DNA of 21,094 nucleotides from Saccoglossus kowalevskii (Eukaryota; Hemichordata; Enteropneusta; Harrimaniidae). The stretch spans positions 653,814 to 674,907 of the forward strand of contig NW_003156737.1 in the NCBI RefSeq assembly GCF_000003605.2. The letters are read 5' to 3'. The notes beneath the pieces are model-generated. The model saw only the letters and a list, made by a program, of their open reading frames with translations, was not told where the DNA came from and searched no databases. Positions 10,293 through 20,597 of this stretch are shown one piece after another. Both the position numbers and the translations under genes were made by a program. Every line of letters begins with the position of its first letter. Positions within the stretch are counted from its first letter, which is position 1.

Positions 10293-12920
10293 ACTATATA
10301 TTACAATATAGGAATAGCAGTAGTAATATTCACATCTGTTCCAATATGAGTCTGATTTAATATGCTGGGCACGTTATTTATTGTATTTATTATGATAGAA
10401 ACAGCTCATATATCAATACTGATAAATATATGCATCAAGTAGGTTTATGACCTTTCCCACGTGATTTAAATGGGAACTCCAATGATTGTAACACCATAAG
10501 CAGAACTACATAAACTATTAACTTTAAGGAGGCCAGGGTGGCTTAAACACTATAAACAACTACCCCCATCTCGGTAAAACAATATATGAAAATGTGAAGC
10601 TTTATTGTTCCTATTGTTCATTGAAACAAAAACATAAGAGAGTTTTTGAGTTTTTATAGTATCAAGCTTTTTTGATGTAATTTTTCCAGCATGTCTAATC
10701 CTTTCTGTAGCTAAAGTCCCTTAGTCAGACCTGAATTACTAGTATCGTGTGCTAGAGTTTTTATTTACTTTACGCCCACCCATTCTCAAAGACATTTTTC
10801 AGGAGAAATACGTTAATTGCAGTTCAGATCAGTTTAATCAGGCCATGACCAAAGACCAAAGCAAACTATTTGTTGACAGATTCACTCCCAAAATAATGAT
10901 AGTTTTAGTTAGTTTAGATATATGCATATTCCCATGAATATATTCAATATTAAATAATGCAATATACATATACTGGGTATAAGTAAACAGATATTGTAAT
11001 GGTGATAATAACTGGGGAAGACGTAAAGTTATTTTCTTGAAAAGTTAACAAACTTACTGAATTGTTCAAATTACTGTTTATTATTGTAAGCAAAACAAGG
11101 TCGTGGACCCAAAGTTCTTATAAATGATTAATAACAGTAAACTGTGGGGAAAACCAACTGTTGCCTATATACATGCCAATTTAAAGATCGTACACAAATC
11201 ACAAGACAATTTCACTTATGTTTTGCATTCTGTACTAAATGGATAACATTCATCAGCATTTTTGTATCACAATTTCTTATCAAGGTTACGCTCTAATGTT
11301 GTTCTTACCATGTTCTCGCAATAAAGTATCAAAATGCCTGGTAAAAGCGTTAGTGTAACTTGCGACTTTTACTGTAATTTATACAGCAACTAGGACGCTT
11401 ACTGAAGTTGTTGAGCGCCAGTTAGTGTAGGAAATAGTCAAAGCGTGGGAGCGATACTATAGATGACGTTTCCAACAATTACTCTGGTTTAATCATAATT
11501 TTACAGCACTTAATACATTTACATTGGCTTGACCAAATACGGGATGATGAAGCAAGATCAACCGTATGAATGAATCAGAATGACGTGAGAATAATCTCAG
11601 ACACTCCAGACCACACCTGCCTAGGAACACAGAAATACAGAACTAGTAATTTGAAAGGGTACGAAACGACTACATGATTCAGGTTAGCAATAATGCAATT
11701 ATACCACGGTTCAGTTTGTTCAGATGAAGTTTATTTTTATATGTCTCATCCAATTCTGTGATAACGAAATACCATAACGAAACTAATTAGCGTTTCTGTC
11801 TAACTAACAAACAAACAAATGCAGGATAAAATCATCAACATTTATTATGATCTTACAATAAACCTGTTCACTGAATATAATAATACATTACAGCTATGTA
11901 ACATTATCCCTACAAAATATCTTGAAAGTAATAACAACTTTCCTTCAAACAATTATTCATAAGCATATTCTTCTCGCAAAATATAATCAGTCAACATAAA
12001 AACTTTGCCGAGTATATTGATGCGAGCGTACAGATAACATTTACCATGGAGATGATACCGGATTCATACCTGAGGGAATACACACATTAGTTCATTACAG
12101 ATAGTCCAGCTTTATTCATCAAAACAGTCAGCTGAGGTAACGCCTCACTGTCCACATCTCTCCTTCTCCTCTCTTACAAAGTATTATAAAATCTATCATA
12201 AACTCTATGTCGTGGCAGAGTAAACATGCGATCAGCCAATCGCTGCAGGCGTTTGCACGATCACGTTTTTTTCCAAGGATATGTCTCACGATTGAAGCCT
12301 TGCAAAGTTGCCACTACTAAATACAATTAGTAAACCGTCTATTTATAAAAGTCTCGTAATATATATTTATAATGTCTACCCTAAACATGCAAGTTGTTGA
12401 TCCTAAACAATACTACAACGGCGCTTGACTACAAGTACGCACGTGATGTCACTGTGGCAACAATATACACATACGAATTAGGCAGTTATAGTTCAGCAAA
12501 TCTTACTATACATGAGTTCAAAGTCTACATAATAAATTACAAAATGGAACAAAAATGCAAAAAACGTCATGTAAACACTAATAAACAAAAATACAAAGTT
12601 ATCTTGCCAGTTCAAAACTGCGTAGGTCTTATCGACGTTCTGTTCAGCTTGCTTCTGTCTTCTGACGTTGGTGGCACTATACATCAAACATCAACATCAA
12701 AGGTTTACAGCAAATCTTACACAGTACAGTACAACACTTAGTCAATCTAGATTAAAACTGAATTGATTAGCAAAAGAACTGAATTTGTAAGTAATGCCGA
12801 AATGACTATGAGCAATACAGGTATGAATATAAATTTTCAGATATTCACTCCTTGTAAACCAGTCATTTCTTTGATTTATGCATGCCAATGGTTATACGAA
12901 ATACATTTTTTTACCAATAA
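10293..12920. other. Spacer upstream of gene 1 (left half of the divergent interval)
   Basis: AT-rich DNA that should include the gene 1 promoter. A CACGTG E-box lies at about 10459. No TATA box could be placed with confidence. Short frames at 10749-10937 and 12394-12741 (plus) have no recognisable product and are probably chance. No RNA gene or transposon was recognised. Confidence 0.4.
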
Positions 12921-13407
12921 GAATGGTGATTTTACAAGTACAAATGAATATTCTTAATACGAATAAAAATGGTGGTTTCACGAATATAATTGAGATATTA
13001 CAAATACAATGGAAATTTTACGAATGCAAATGGAGGTTTTACAAATATAAATGGCGGTCTTACGAATACAAATGGAGGTTTTACGAATACAAATGAAGGT
13101 TTTACGAATACAAATGGAGGTTTTACGAATACAAATGGAGGTTTTACGAATACAAATGGAGGTTTTACGAATACAAATGGAGGTTTTACGAATACAAATG
13201 GAGGTTTTACGAATACAAATGGAGGTTTTACGAATACAAATGGAGGTTTTACGAATACAAATGGAGGTTTTACGAATACAAATGGAGGTTTTACGAATAC
13301 AAATGGAGGTTTTACGAATACAAATGGAGGTTTTACGAATACAAATGGAGGTTTTACGAATACAAATGGAAGTTTTACAAATACAAATGGAGGTTTTATG
13401 AATATAT
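12921..13407. repeat. 21-bp minisatellite (about 19 clear copies plus worn ones)
   Basis: The unit is GGAGGTTTTACGAATACAAAT or a rotation of it. Nineteen units can be followed from about 13008 to 13407. Twelve in a row in the middle are identical at the protein-frame level, while the outer units differ (NGNFTNA, NGGFTNI, NGGLTNT, NEGFTNT on the left; NGSFTNT, NGGFMNI on the right). From 12921 to 13007 worn, irregular units can still be made out. This is the usual pattern of an array homogenised at its centre. The unit is a multiple of three without stops in several frames, so the long open frames on both strands, such as (NGGFTNT)n and (RKTSICI)n, are by-products and not genes. Confidence 0.95.
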
Positions 13408-14299
13408 GTCGTCATTTATAAATATCAATTTAAATCCTTTTTGTATGAATATTGCAACACTCGACCTGCCATGGAAGACAGATCGAATGCAGTTATTTTC
13501 AAAGCGTTTTGTTTGACATGTTTGTAGTGTTATTTGTAGGCATCCCATGTTCTAAATGATGAATCATTTAACCCCCAAAACTGAGATCAAGTAAATAGAG
13601 ATTTCCCTACCTCAGTGTTACATTACATTGAGTAAAAATCAATCACAGAGACAAACGTTAACATCCATGTTCCCCTTTTCTTGGCATAGCTGTAATATAC
13701 ACACTACAAATATACACCTGACCAAAAACACAATATGCACTGGTCAGTCCACAGTCAGGTTTATGTTATTACATATTCTACAATGATAGAGATGTGAAAG
13801 GACCAACAGTCAAACGGGGGCTATCAATGATGATGTCTGAACAGGTAATAAAAAAGTGAAGGACTTGTGTGTGACAGAATTTACCAAAGACAAGCAGTAC
13901 ATAGCAGACTACATTGCCTATATGGATGTGTACATATGGTATCTAACCTAATAGTAGTAATGTAACAAAACTTTAAAAATTTTAGGAACAATGAGTAATT
14001 TAATAAAAAAATTATAATTGATTTCTATTGTTTGGCTGTGTGCGAATACTGGTTATAATATTATGTTATGCTGATTTGTAGTGTATACCGCCTTAAGTCA
14101 TTTATATTTTTATTCTGAAATCAATATAATTAGTAACGACATCTTCTGAAAATATCACCGGCTTGGTGTAAACAATGTTTTAGTACTCGCTATGGCTGTG
14201 GTGATGATAATGTACACGCAGACATAAGATATTGGAGGATTACAGTTGTGGAGTAATTCATCAAATTTATATTACTGCATGTCGAATAAGATAATTAGG
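13408..14299. other. Spacer upstream of gene 2
   Basis: AT-rich DNA between the minisatellite and the first exon of gene 2. It should contain the promoter and 5' untranslated region of gene 2, but no TATA box or initiator could be picked out. No other gene was seen. Confidence 0.4.
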
Positions 14300-14332
14300 A
14301 TGTGTCAGCCTGTGATGTTCGTGTTATATTAA
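14300..14332 (+). promoter_or_regulatory. Upstream ORF in the presumed gene 2 leader
   Basis: An ATG at 14300 opens ten codons (MCQPVMFVLY) and stops at 14330-14332, two bases before the gene 2 start codon at 14335. If transcription starts upstream of 14300 it would be an upstream ORF able to lower or tune translation of the enzyme. The main ATG has A at -3, a favourable context. Confidence 0.35.
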
Positions 14333-14334
14333 AA

Positions 14335-17300
14335 ATGAAATGGATCACTATCTTTTCACTGGTCGTGTTTTTTGGAATGGCATGCAATATAATGCTTATA
14401 TACTATGTACAAAGGGAAATATATCAAGGCTTAAAGTGGTCATCTGAAATAGGAAAGGTTGGTATAAATATATGGTTGTTTTAAGCCTTTTGTCATCTGT
14501 TTTAAATGCTTCAAACTAATTTTGTCATAGAGCACTACAGTATCCAGTATTGAGAATGATTACGCTAGTTTTTACAATAGACAATTAACAAACAAAAAAC
14601 TTCTTGAAATAATGGACTCGTATCTCGCAAATTCCTGAATGTAATTCATGTTGTGTAAGATTAGCGGTCGGTGTGCTGTCAATCCATTGAATTATCTAAG
14701 TCGGGAGAATCATATGTGAAACTGGAAACCTTGAAACGGTTTACTGTTTACATATAAGTTCTTACTAATATATAATATTCACTATTGTAATATTAAAGTT
14801 TCTACAGCAAAAATCATGATAGCTAGGGTAAGAAATATTTTTTTTACAAAACACAAATATTTTTCAGCATAGCAGTAGTTGTGGTGTTTTTTATAATACG
14901 TTGTTTATTTCACAGGTAGATACGTATGCGTTTCCCGCAAACAACCAACATTTATCAGTATGGCCCAAACCAGAAGGCGATCCACAAAATACAACGCACT
15001 TAATAGAAAAAAGAAAAGTATATCGTTCTTTAGACAATGTAAAGTCGTACAAATATCTCCTCCCAGTACAGAAGATCAACGCAGGTGGCACAAATACCCA
15101 GTACGAAAATTTTGAAAATGCGCTGCTGTTCTCTATTCTCACTAACAGAACCATTGTTCTGACACCATTTTTCTTACATGGTGGTCATGTCCGTGGATTT
15201 CTCAAGCAACACATGCGTCATTTTAATGACACGTTTGACATAGCACATTTAAGGGCACTGTTGCCAATAGCTACGGTTGAACAGTTCAACAAATATTGCC
15301 CTGGTGAGAACACCGTTGCGGTGACGTGGGAAACGGTAACGCCGTACAAATATCACGTGACCACGCAGAAAATTTTCAACAGGATGTTGAATGTCCGTTT
15401 ACCGGGACTTAAAGAACTTAGATTCCTGCCTGACATATACAATGTCACCGTCTCCGAATTTATCCAAATTGTACCAGAAACGCCTTGTTTAGCGTTCTAC
15501 CGTCCTCATGAATTCCGAATCAAGGAAGACAGTTTAGTTAATAATCTTCGTCAGGTAATACATGGGCATCTTCGCAGGTCACGTGAAGTTCGAAATACAA
15601 CTTCGATGGTAGTCCAAAATATGTTTGATGGAAAGCCGTATATGGGTTTTCATTGGCGAAATAAAACAACAGAAAATTAGTAAGTCAGTATGTATTCGAT
15701 GTATATATATATTTAGAAAAGTCGTATAGTCGACTAGTACACTACACAACAGTGAAAACAGTGAACGAAAAATATATGGACCCAAGGTATACGTGAATTG
15801 ATGTCAGGTGTTTGGAAAAAAAGTGAACACATCGTTCTCCACGTGTTGCACCAGCCATATACGTTTCTGTTCAATGATACAATGGGTCTACAACAGACAA
15901 GTGACATTTATGCCATCTGAGAACATCTTTATATATGAGTATATCTATATATATCGTACTGCATGGATACACCACAACATAGTGAAAATAACTTCCCTAC
16001 CCGACAAACGTCAGCACGAGGTCATGGTTTTCTGAAAATCAGTACTACAATAAAGACTCATAGTGACCTATTTTAAATCCTGTACAATGATTGGTTAATC
16101 CGGCGTTCCATTCTTGTGATATGCAAATATTGACAGACACGTGCACGTCGCTGTGTTTGCCGCATTGTGAGCATCGAAAATTAAGCAGAACAGAAAATTC
16201 ACTTTTTTTTAAATTAAAACTAATATAATACAAGCTTTGGACATTGCTTGAGACATATGACGAATTCATGTGTATTCTAACATTGATATGAAAGAATAAG
16301 AAGAGAGTACGTGTCCTTACTATTTTCAAACATTTTGCATCATTTTTAGTCAAAGTTTTCATTGCTTTTAAAGCTATATGATTTATTTTTATTTGGCTGA
16401 TTAATATAGAAACGACAATTGTTGTTATGATGTATATGTCGATTGAATAAGATGTAATTTCCACCTTCTTTTCGATAGTTGTATATTTCATTTGAAGAAG
16501 CAGATTCCAGATAACTCATCCGTGAAGGGTGTATGCACAAATAATAAGAAGCAGGTAGAACTCATGGCGAACCTAGTCAGTCAAAATGTTGCTGACGTGA
16601 TGAAAAGAAAGAAGTTAGAAAAGTTGTACCTTGCTACACCGTCTTGGTCCAGGGTAAGATATTTGTTTTCTAGTCTCTGGGTAGTTCATGACTGAACAAG
16701 AATGTCCTTTTCCCCCACAAAAATGTATCATACACCAACACTAATACTGATAGTGTCATTTTCGATTGTCTGCAAGTCATTTGATTTGTGCTGTTGTATT
16801 TAGAAATTTTCACGTGACTATGGATTTGGATCTCGTTTTGGTATGTTGTCATTTTAACCTTGAAATATGAACTAAAAGCTTTTATCGTTAACACCTCAAT
16901 TTGTGGCAATAATATAATAATAAAAGTATACTGAAACCAATTAAACAATAGTAACATATGTTTTGTTCCATATACAAAATATAGCACTTAAAAATACAAA
17001 TAAAGAGAGCAATTACACAAAAAACATAAAAGTAAAATTAACAATATGAAATAAGTAAATATTAATTATTTTAAACATTATATTTTATATCAATAGCTAG
17101 CAGTCAGGGATTTTTTATATTTATATTTAAACAGTTGTAATTTTGTTTTAATTTCTTAACTCAGTAGGCATGTTATTCCAAAGTTTCATACCATGTCTTT
17201 TGATATTACAGTCACATTTTTGAGATTTATGATAGAAGGAATGAATTTGATTTTTTTGGTGAGTGTTGTGATTGTGAATTGTTTTATTAGTATGAAAGAA

Positions 17301-18329
17301 ATTTGTGAAAGAAGCTGGGAGAAGATTTTTGCAGTACTGGTACATAAACTGTGCTGTTTGTATTTTATTTATGTCAAAGACAGTCAGAGTATTTAATCTT
17401 TTAAAAAGGGATAGATTACTTTCTTTATAGTGTGATTGTGTAATCATGCGTAATGTTGTTTTTTTTGTAAAGATACAATTTTTGTAATTTTGACACATGT
17501 GTTTTTTCCCCAGACTATGTTACAATAATATAAATGGGGCAAAATGACAGCATTGTAAATTTATTGTTTTGAAAGCTGAATACTAATGACCAAGTAATAG
17601 TTATTTTACCTTACTGTGACATCATTGTGACAATTAGCACTTATTTATTTATTTTTTGGTATTAAATATCATTAAATTTGTTTCATTTTTAGGAAATGAC
17701 TGACGTTTTATCTAAAAGAATACCACCCAATAATATTAAGACTGTTTCTGACGTCACAGAGCAAGCTACTTTTCATATGTCGGAGGGTGATTACTATCAG
17801 TTATCTCTAATCGAACAGGAAATATGTTACAGTGAGTATCCGCATTGACGTTAAAAAATTATATACTTCTATGTTTGTCACCTGAAAAAAACTGTTGAAT
17901 AATGCGCTCATTAATATGCATATACAAATGACTGTTTTGCAGACATTCCTCTTAACTCACTGATATGTATGTAACATTGTATTGCCAGGCACCCCTTCCA
18001 CTCATTTCAAACCAAGTTATACAGCTGTGCGGCATATCTTTGCAGTCAAACGCCAATCAAAACCGACATGAAATATGCGATTGTGCCGTGAAATATATAT
18101 TACCCAATATTACTGCAATATATTGCTGAATTCAGTTCAGTTGAAGAATGTCACCAACTCATGTCTGTTTATTCTAGGAGCTGAATATTTTATTGCTTCC
18201 TGTCAGTCACATTGGTCGAAATTTGTATTGATGGACAGATCCGTTGACAAAAAGATGTCAATATGTACAAGAAACCTAAGTGGGCTAAACACTCTTCCGA
18301 TAGATGAGAAAGTGCTTCTAACTTCCTGA
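14335..18329 (+). CDS. Gene 2: type II membrane O-fucosyltransferase-like protein (five exons, 450 aa)
   Basis: Divergent paralogue of gene 1. Coding exons: 14335-14457, 14916-15679, 16479-16653, 17693-17831, 18178-18329. They total 1353 nt with no internal stop, and phases 0, 2, 0, 1 are the same as in gene 1. Donors are GTTGGT, GTAAGT, GTAAGA and GTGAGT; acceptors include TTTATTTCACAG and CTTCTTTTCGATAG. Residues 4-24 are a signal anchor behind a two-residue cytoplasmic end. The stem (about 25-85) is shorter and less Ser/Thr-rich than in gene 1. NAGGTNTQ..NF (96-106) plus NRTIVLTPF (118-126) is the N-terminal binding motif, HWR is at 287-289, and IEQEICY|RAEYFIASC (394-409) is the C-terminal motif. 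Seven Cys (169, 232, 297, 315, 399, 409, 430) pair with those of gene 1. Several N-glycosylation sites are present, such as NTT at 66 and 268. An alternative donor at 14462 would break the frame. Confidence 0.88.
15680..16478 (+). other. Intron 2 of gene 2
   Basis: AT-rich intron from donor GTAAGT to acceptor CCTTCTTTTCGATAG. A minus-strand frame at 16491-16045 (148 codons) overlaps its end and exon 3. It has no recognisable content and runs antisense to a real exon, so it is not called a gene. Confidence 0.7.
17090..17510 (-). mobile_element. 3' end of a second LINE, antisense in intron 3 of gene 2
   Basis: On the minus strand 17498-17148 reads LFKRLNTLTVFDINKIQTAQFMY..., then HNHNTHQKNQIHSF and IKRHGMKLWNNMPTELRN, ending at a stop. 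This is the typical C-terminal end of the ORF2 of CR1/L2-group LINEs, recognised from memory. Only this tail and an AT-rich 3' part (to about 17090) are present, so the copy is strongly 5'-truncated. It is a different family from the element at 1613-3690. It lies in intron 3 (16654-17692), opposite to gene 2, and does not disturb the splice sites. Confidence 0.75.
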
Positions 18330-20030
18330 AAAACAAAACATGTTAATTGACTCACACGTCCGATCGCTTACAAATATTATTACTCAACTGCTGTTGCTCG
18401 TTGCCATGGTAATTGGAGCTTAAACCCCCACGCATACGACATGTGTACATTTCGAGTGATTGCCCTTTCGCAACCATCGGTCAAGGGTCAAGCCTATGTC
18501 ATGTTGAAATATTTTGAAACTCTGAATACATTTTGCATTGTCGATACAACAAACATTAGTATTTATTGTTCATCAGATATTGATTTCTTTACATCACCTG
18601 GGTACTTATCAGTTAGGAGGAAGCACGTAATATGAAACAGGTAGACCGTATGTAATCTGGGTAACATCTGTTGTTTATTAATATCATAAATTGGCCCTGT
18701 ATGCGGTATTAAAATGCCAACATGAGGTATAGTTATTACCGTAGTAATATTGTAAATTGTGTTGCTCTCATTTACTGCATCATGTGTGCAAAGCTGTGAT
18801 TCCATGAAAAAAAAAGTGTGGAAAAAATATTTGCATTGTATTATATTAAATAAACCGTTTCCATGGTAACTGGTGCATATTTTACGAACTTCACTGTTTG
18901 TTAAGATATAAATCCCGAATTGGTGTCAAATTGAAGGCTTTGAGTTCTACATTTGAACAAATTACATTTTATGCAAATTACAATTTGTATATTCAATATT
19001 ATTAGTTTTATTTATTTAGTTATTTATGGCAAAAACATCATTTTGGTGTTACATAAATAATAAATCACGTTTATAACCAAGTAAAATAGCTACATAATAA
19101 TGTAATACCGATAAATTATTAGCAGACAGCGATACAATTATTTAACATTAAATTTGACACATTTAATGTCATGCCATGTAATGTTTTTCGACAATTTGTA
19201 TCTTGTGAATGTTTATATTGAAATTGTTACTCAAACAAGACAATGTAGATAACTGACTGTCTATTCTATGGCTGATATTGATTTAGAAGCGACCATAGAA
19301 ATTCCTGATTCTCACACCTCGTTAATATGTGTACCTAATGTCATACCTACAGTTTATTTTCATAATGAAAGTCCTATAAATTGTACAAAAGGATGGTAGA
19401 TCCAACACATACTGACTTCACTGTATTATTTGTTTCAAAATCTATAAATTATTGCGTTATATTTATTATTATTTTCATAGCATATTTGTTTTACTACCAT
19501 GTAATACTCAAATAAAAAAATCAAGGGTAATTAAATGTCATATTTATTTATTTTGACCAACGTTTAGGGTGCTTTAGAGCTCAAAACATTTACGTTTTTA
19601 GCCAATAGGCCGAAAATGTTAAAATGAACAAGAACATTTCAAGAACAATATCTTAGTATCACAGATCGAGGTATGATGTTCCTGAGTTCAGAGATAAGCA
19701 TCTATCTTTTTTAAACTATGATCTATTTTTAAAATGTAGAATGTTTTTTTGAGACAAAACGCATTCTTGGGAGTAAATACATGTTCATTTCAAGAATTTG
19801 GTTCATTTATAGGTATGGGTAAGAATGGCTATACATTTTTTGCCCACGTAGCCTTAATATATGATGGCGACTTTAGAAATAGTAATAGAAACCTCCAAAG
19901 GCGGAATTAGAATGCATGAACTATGTTTTGAAAGTAACAACATATACACTTTTGTTTTTGTTATTACATTCTTTTAAAATATTGTTTGAGCGAGCAGAGC
20001 AGTGATGTAGATAGCATAACATGTACTCAC
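18330..20030. other. Spacer 3' of gene 2
   Basis: AT-rich DNA. An AATAAA at 18849-18854 may be the polyadenylation signal of gene 2, which would make a 3' untranslated region of about 0.5 kb. A short plus-strand frame at about 19268-19399 (MADIDLEATIEIPDSHTSL...) looks protein-like but is unassigned. No exon 2 of the O-fucosyltransferase type could be found on the minus strand, although the orphan first exon to the right would call for one. Confidence 0.4.
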
Positions 20031-20210
20031 CCTTAATGGTTTAGGTAGTGTGCCATTTTGAACACGAAATGACTGCAAGAATGAGATTACCACAACTACC
20101 AACAAAGTAATCAGCATAGCGTGTTTACGTATCTGAAAACCACTAGCTTTATTTTTAGCGTACTCATGGCTAGTGTCGTGGCTAAGTGATGAAACTAGTC
20201 TCTCTGGCAT
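20031..20210 (-). pseudogene. Orphan first exon of a third type II membrane enzyme of this family (candidate)
   Basis: From ATG at 20210 the minus strand encodes 60 codons: a cytoplasmic part of about 32 residues (MPERLVSSLSHDTSHEYAKN...), a membrane anchor (MLITLLVVVVISFLQSF) and a short luminal start with an NGT sequon. A good donor, GTGAGT, follows the last codon in phase 0, exactly as in exon 1 of genes 1 and 2. The protein sequence is not alike, so membership in the family is inferred from architecture and place. No second exon was recognised in the 1.7 kb to gene 2. It may be a remnant, a gene with a long intron, or the start of an unrelated membrane protein. Confidence 0.45.
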
Positions 20211-20360
20211 CCTGAGTGATATATATGGAATCAACTACCACGATTGCTTGATATATCATGTCAGTGACGACATATGACTCAGATGATATGTATTGTGTTA
20301 ATACAAAGGACAAAATAACATGCATTGTGTTAAAATTAGTATAAATACATAAACGACCCT

Positions 20361-20597
20361 ATGCCCTGTGCTAGTAGAGGGGAAGGCACGGCAGCTGTGA
20401 CACGATATAAATTTACAAAAAAATTGAAACATGATATTGATGATGTATTTATTGTGATGACAAAGAAGTACACGATGAATCCTGTTCCAAACGTTGCAAA
20501 GGATATAATTATGGTCTTTAGAGAGACTATTTTGAATGTTCTGAGTGTAGATGAAGTTAGAAGACTGCTCATGATTGAAAAAATATCGGCTTTGTAA
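20361..20597 (+). CDS. Unassigned small ORF
   Basis: An open frame of 78 codons starts at ATG 20361 (MPCASRGEGTAAVTRYKFTK...) and has a balanced, charged composition with a probable helical middle (DDVFIVMTKKYTMNPVPNVAKD region). AATAAA signals follow at about 20610 and 20632. I recognise no family. It overlaps long frames on the opposite strand. It might be a small gene, the last exon of a gene or a transposon piece. Confidence in its being coding is low. Confidence 0.25.
   Translation: MPCASRGEGTAAVTRYKFTKKLKHDIDDVFIVMTKKYTMNPVPNVAKDIIMVFRETILNVLSVDEVRRLLMIEKISAL

Noticed and set aside
12394-12741. Plus-strand frame of 115 codons just left of the minisatellite
   Set aside because: No family likeness, an overlapping minus-strand frame, and no splice or promoter signals that single it out.
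12921-13407. CRISPR-like array
   Set aside because: The repeats are directly adjacent with no unique spacers, and the surroundings are eukaryotic genes.
12978-13421. Long open frames on both strands reading (NGGFTNT)n, (MEVLRIQ)n and (RKTSICI)n
   Set aside because: They arise from a 21-bp tandem repeat whose unit lacks stops in several frames. There is no start context, splice link or flanking coding sequence.
16045-16491. Minus-strand frame of 148 codons
   Set aside because: It overlaps intron 2 and the start of exon 3 of gene 2 in antisense and has no recognisable motif. Its composition is that of translated AT-rich DNA.
18563-18805. Minus-strand frame of 80 codons as a possible exon 2 of the orphan third gene
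   Set aside because: It has none of the GG.NTQ, HWR or FIASC motifs and does not align with either exon 2.
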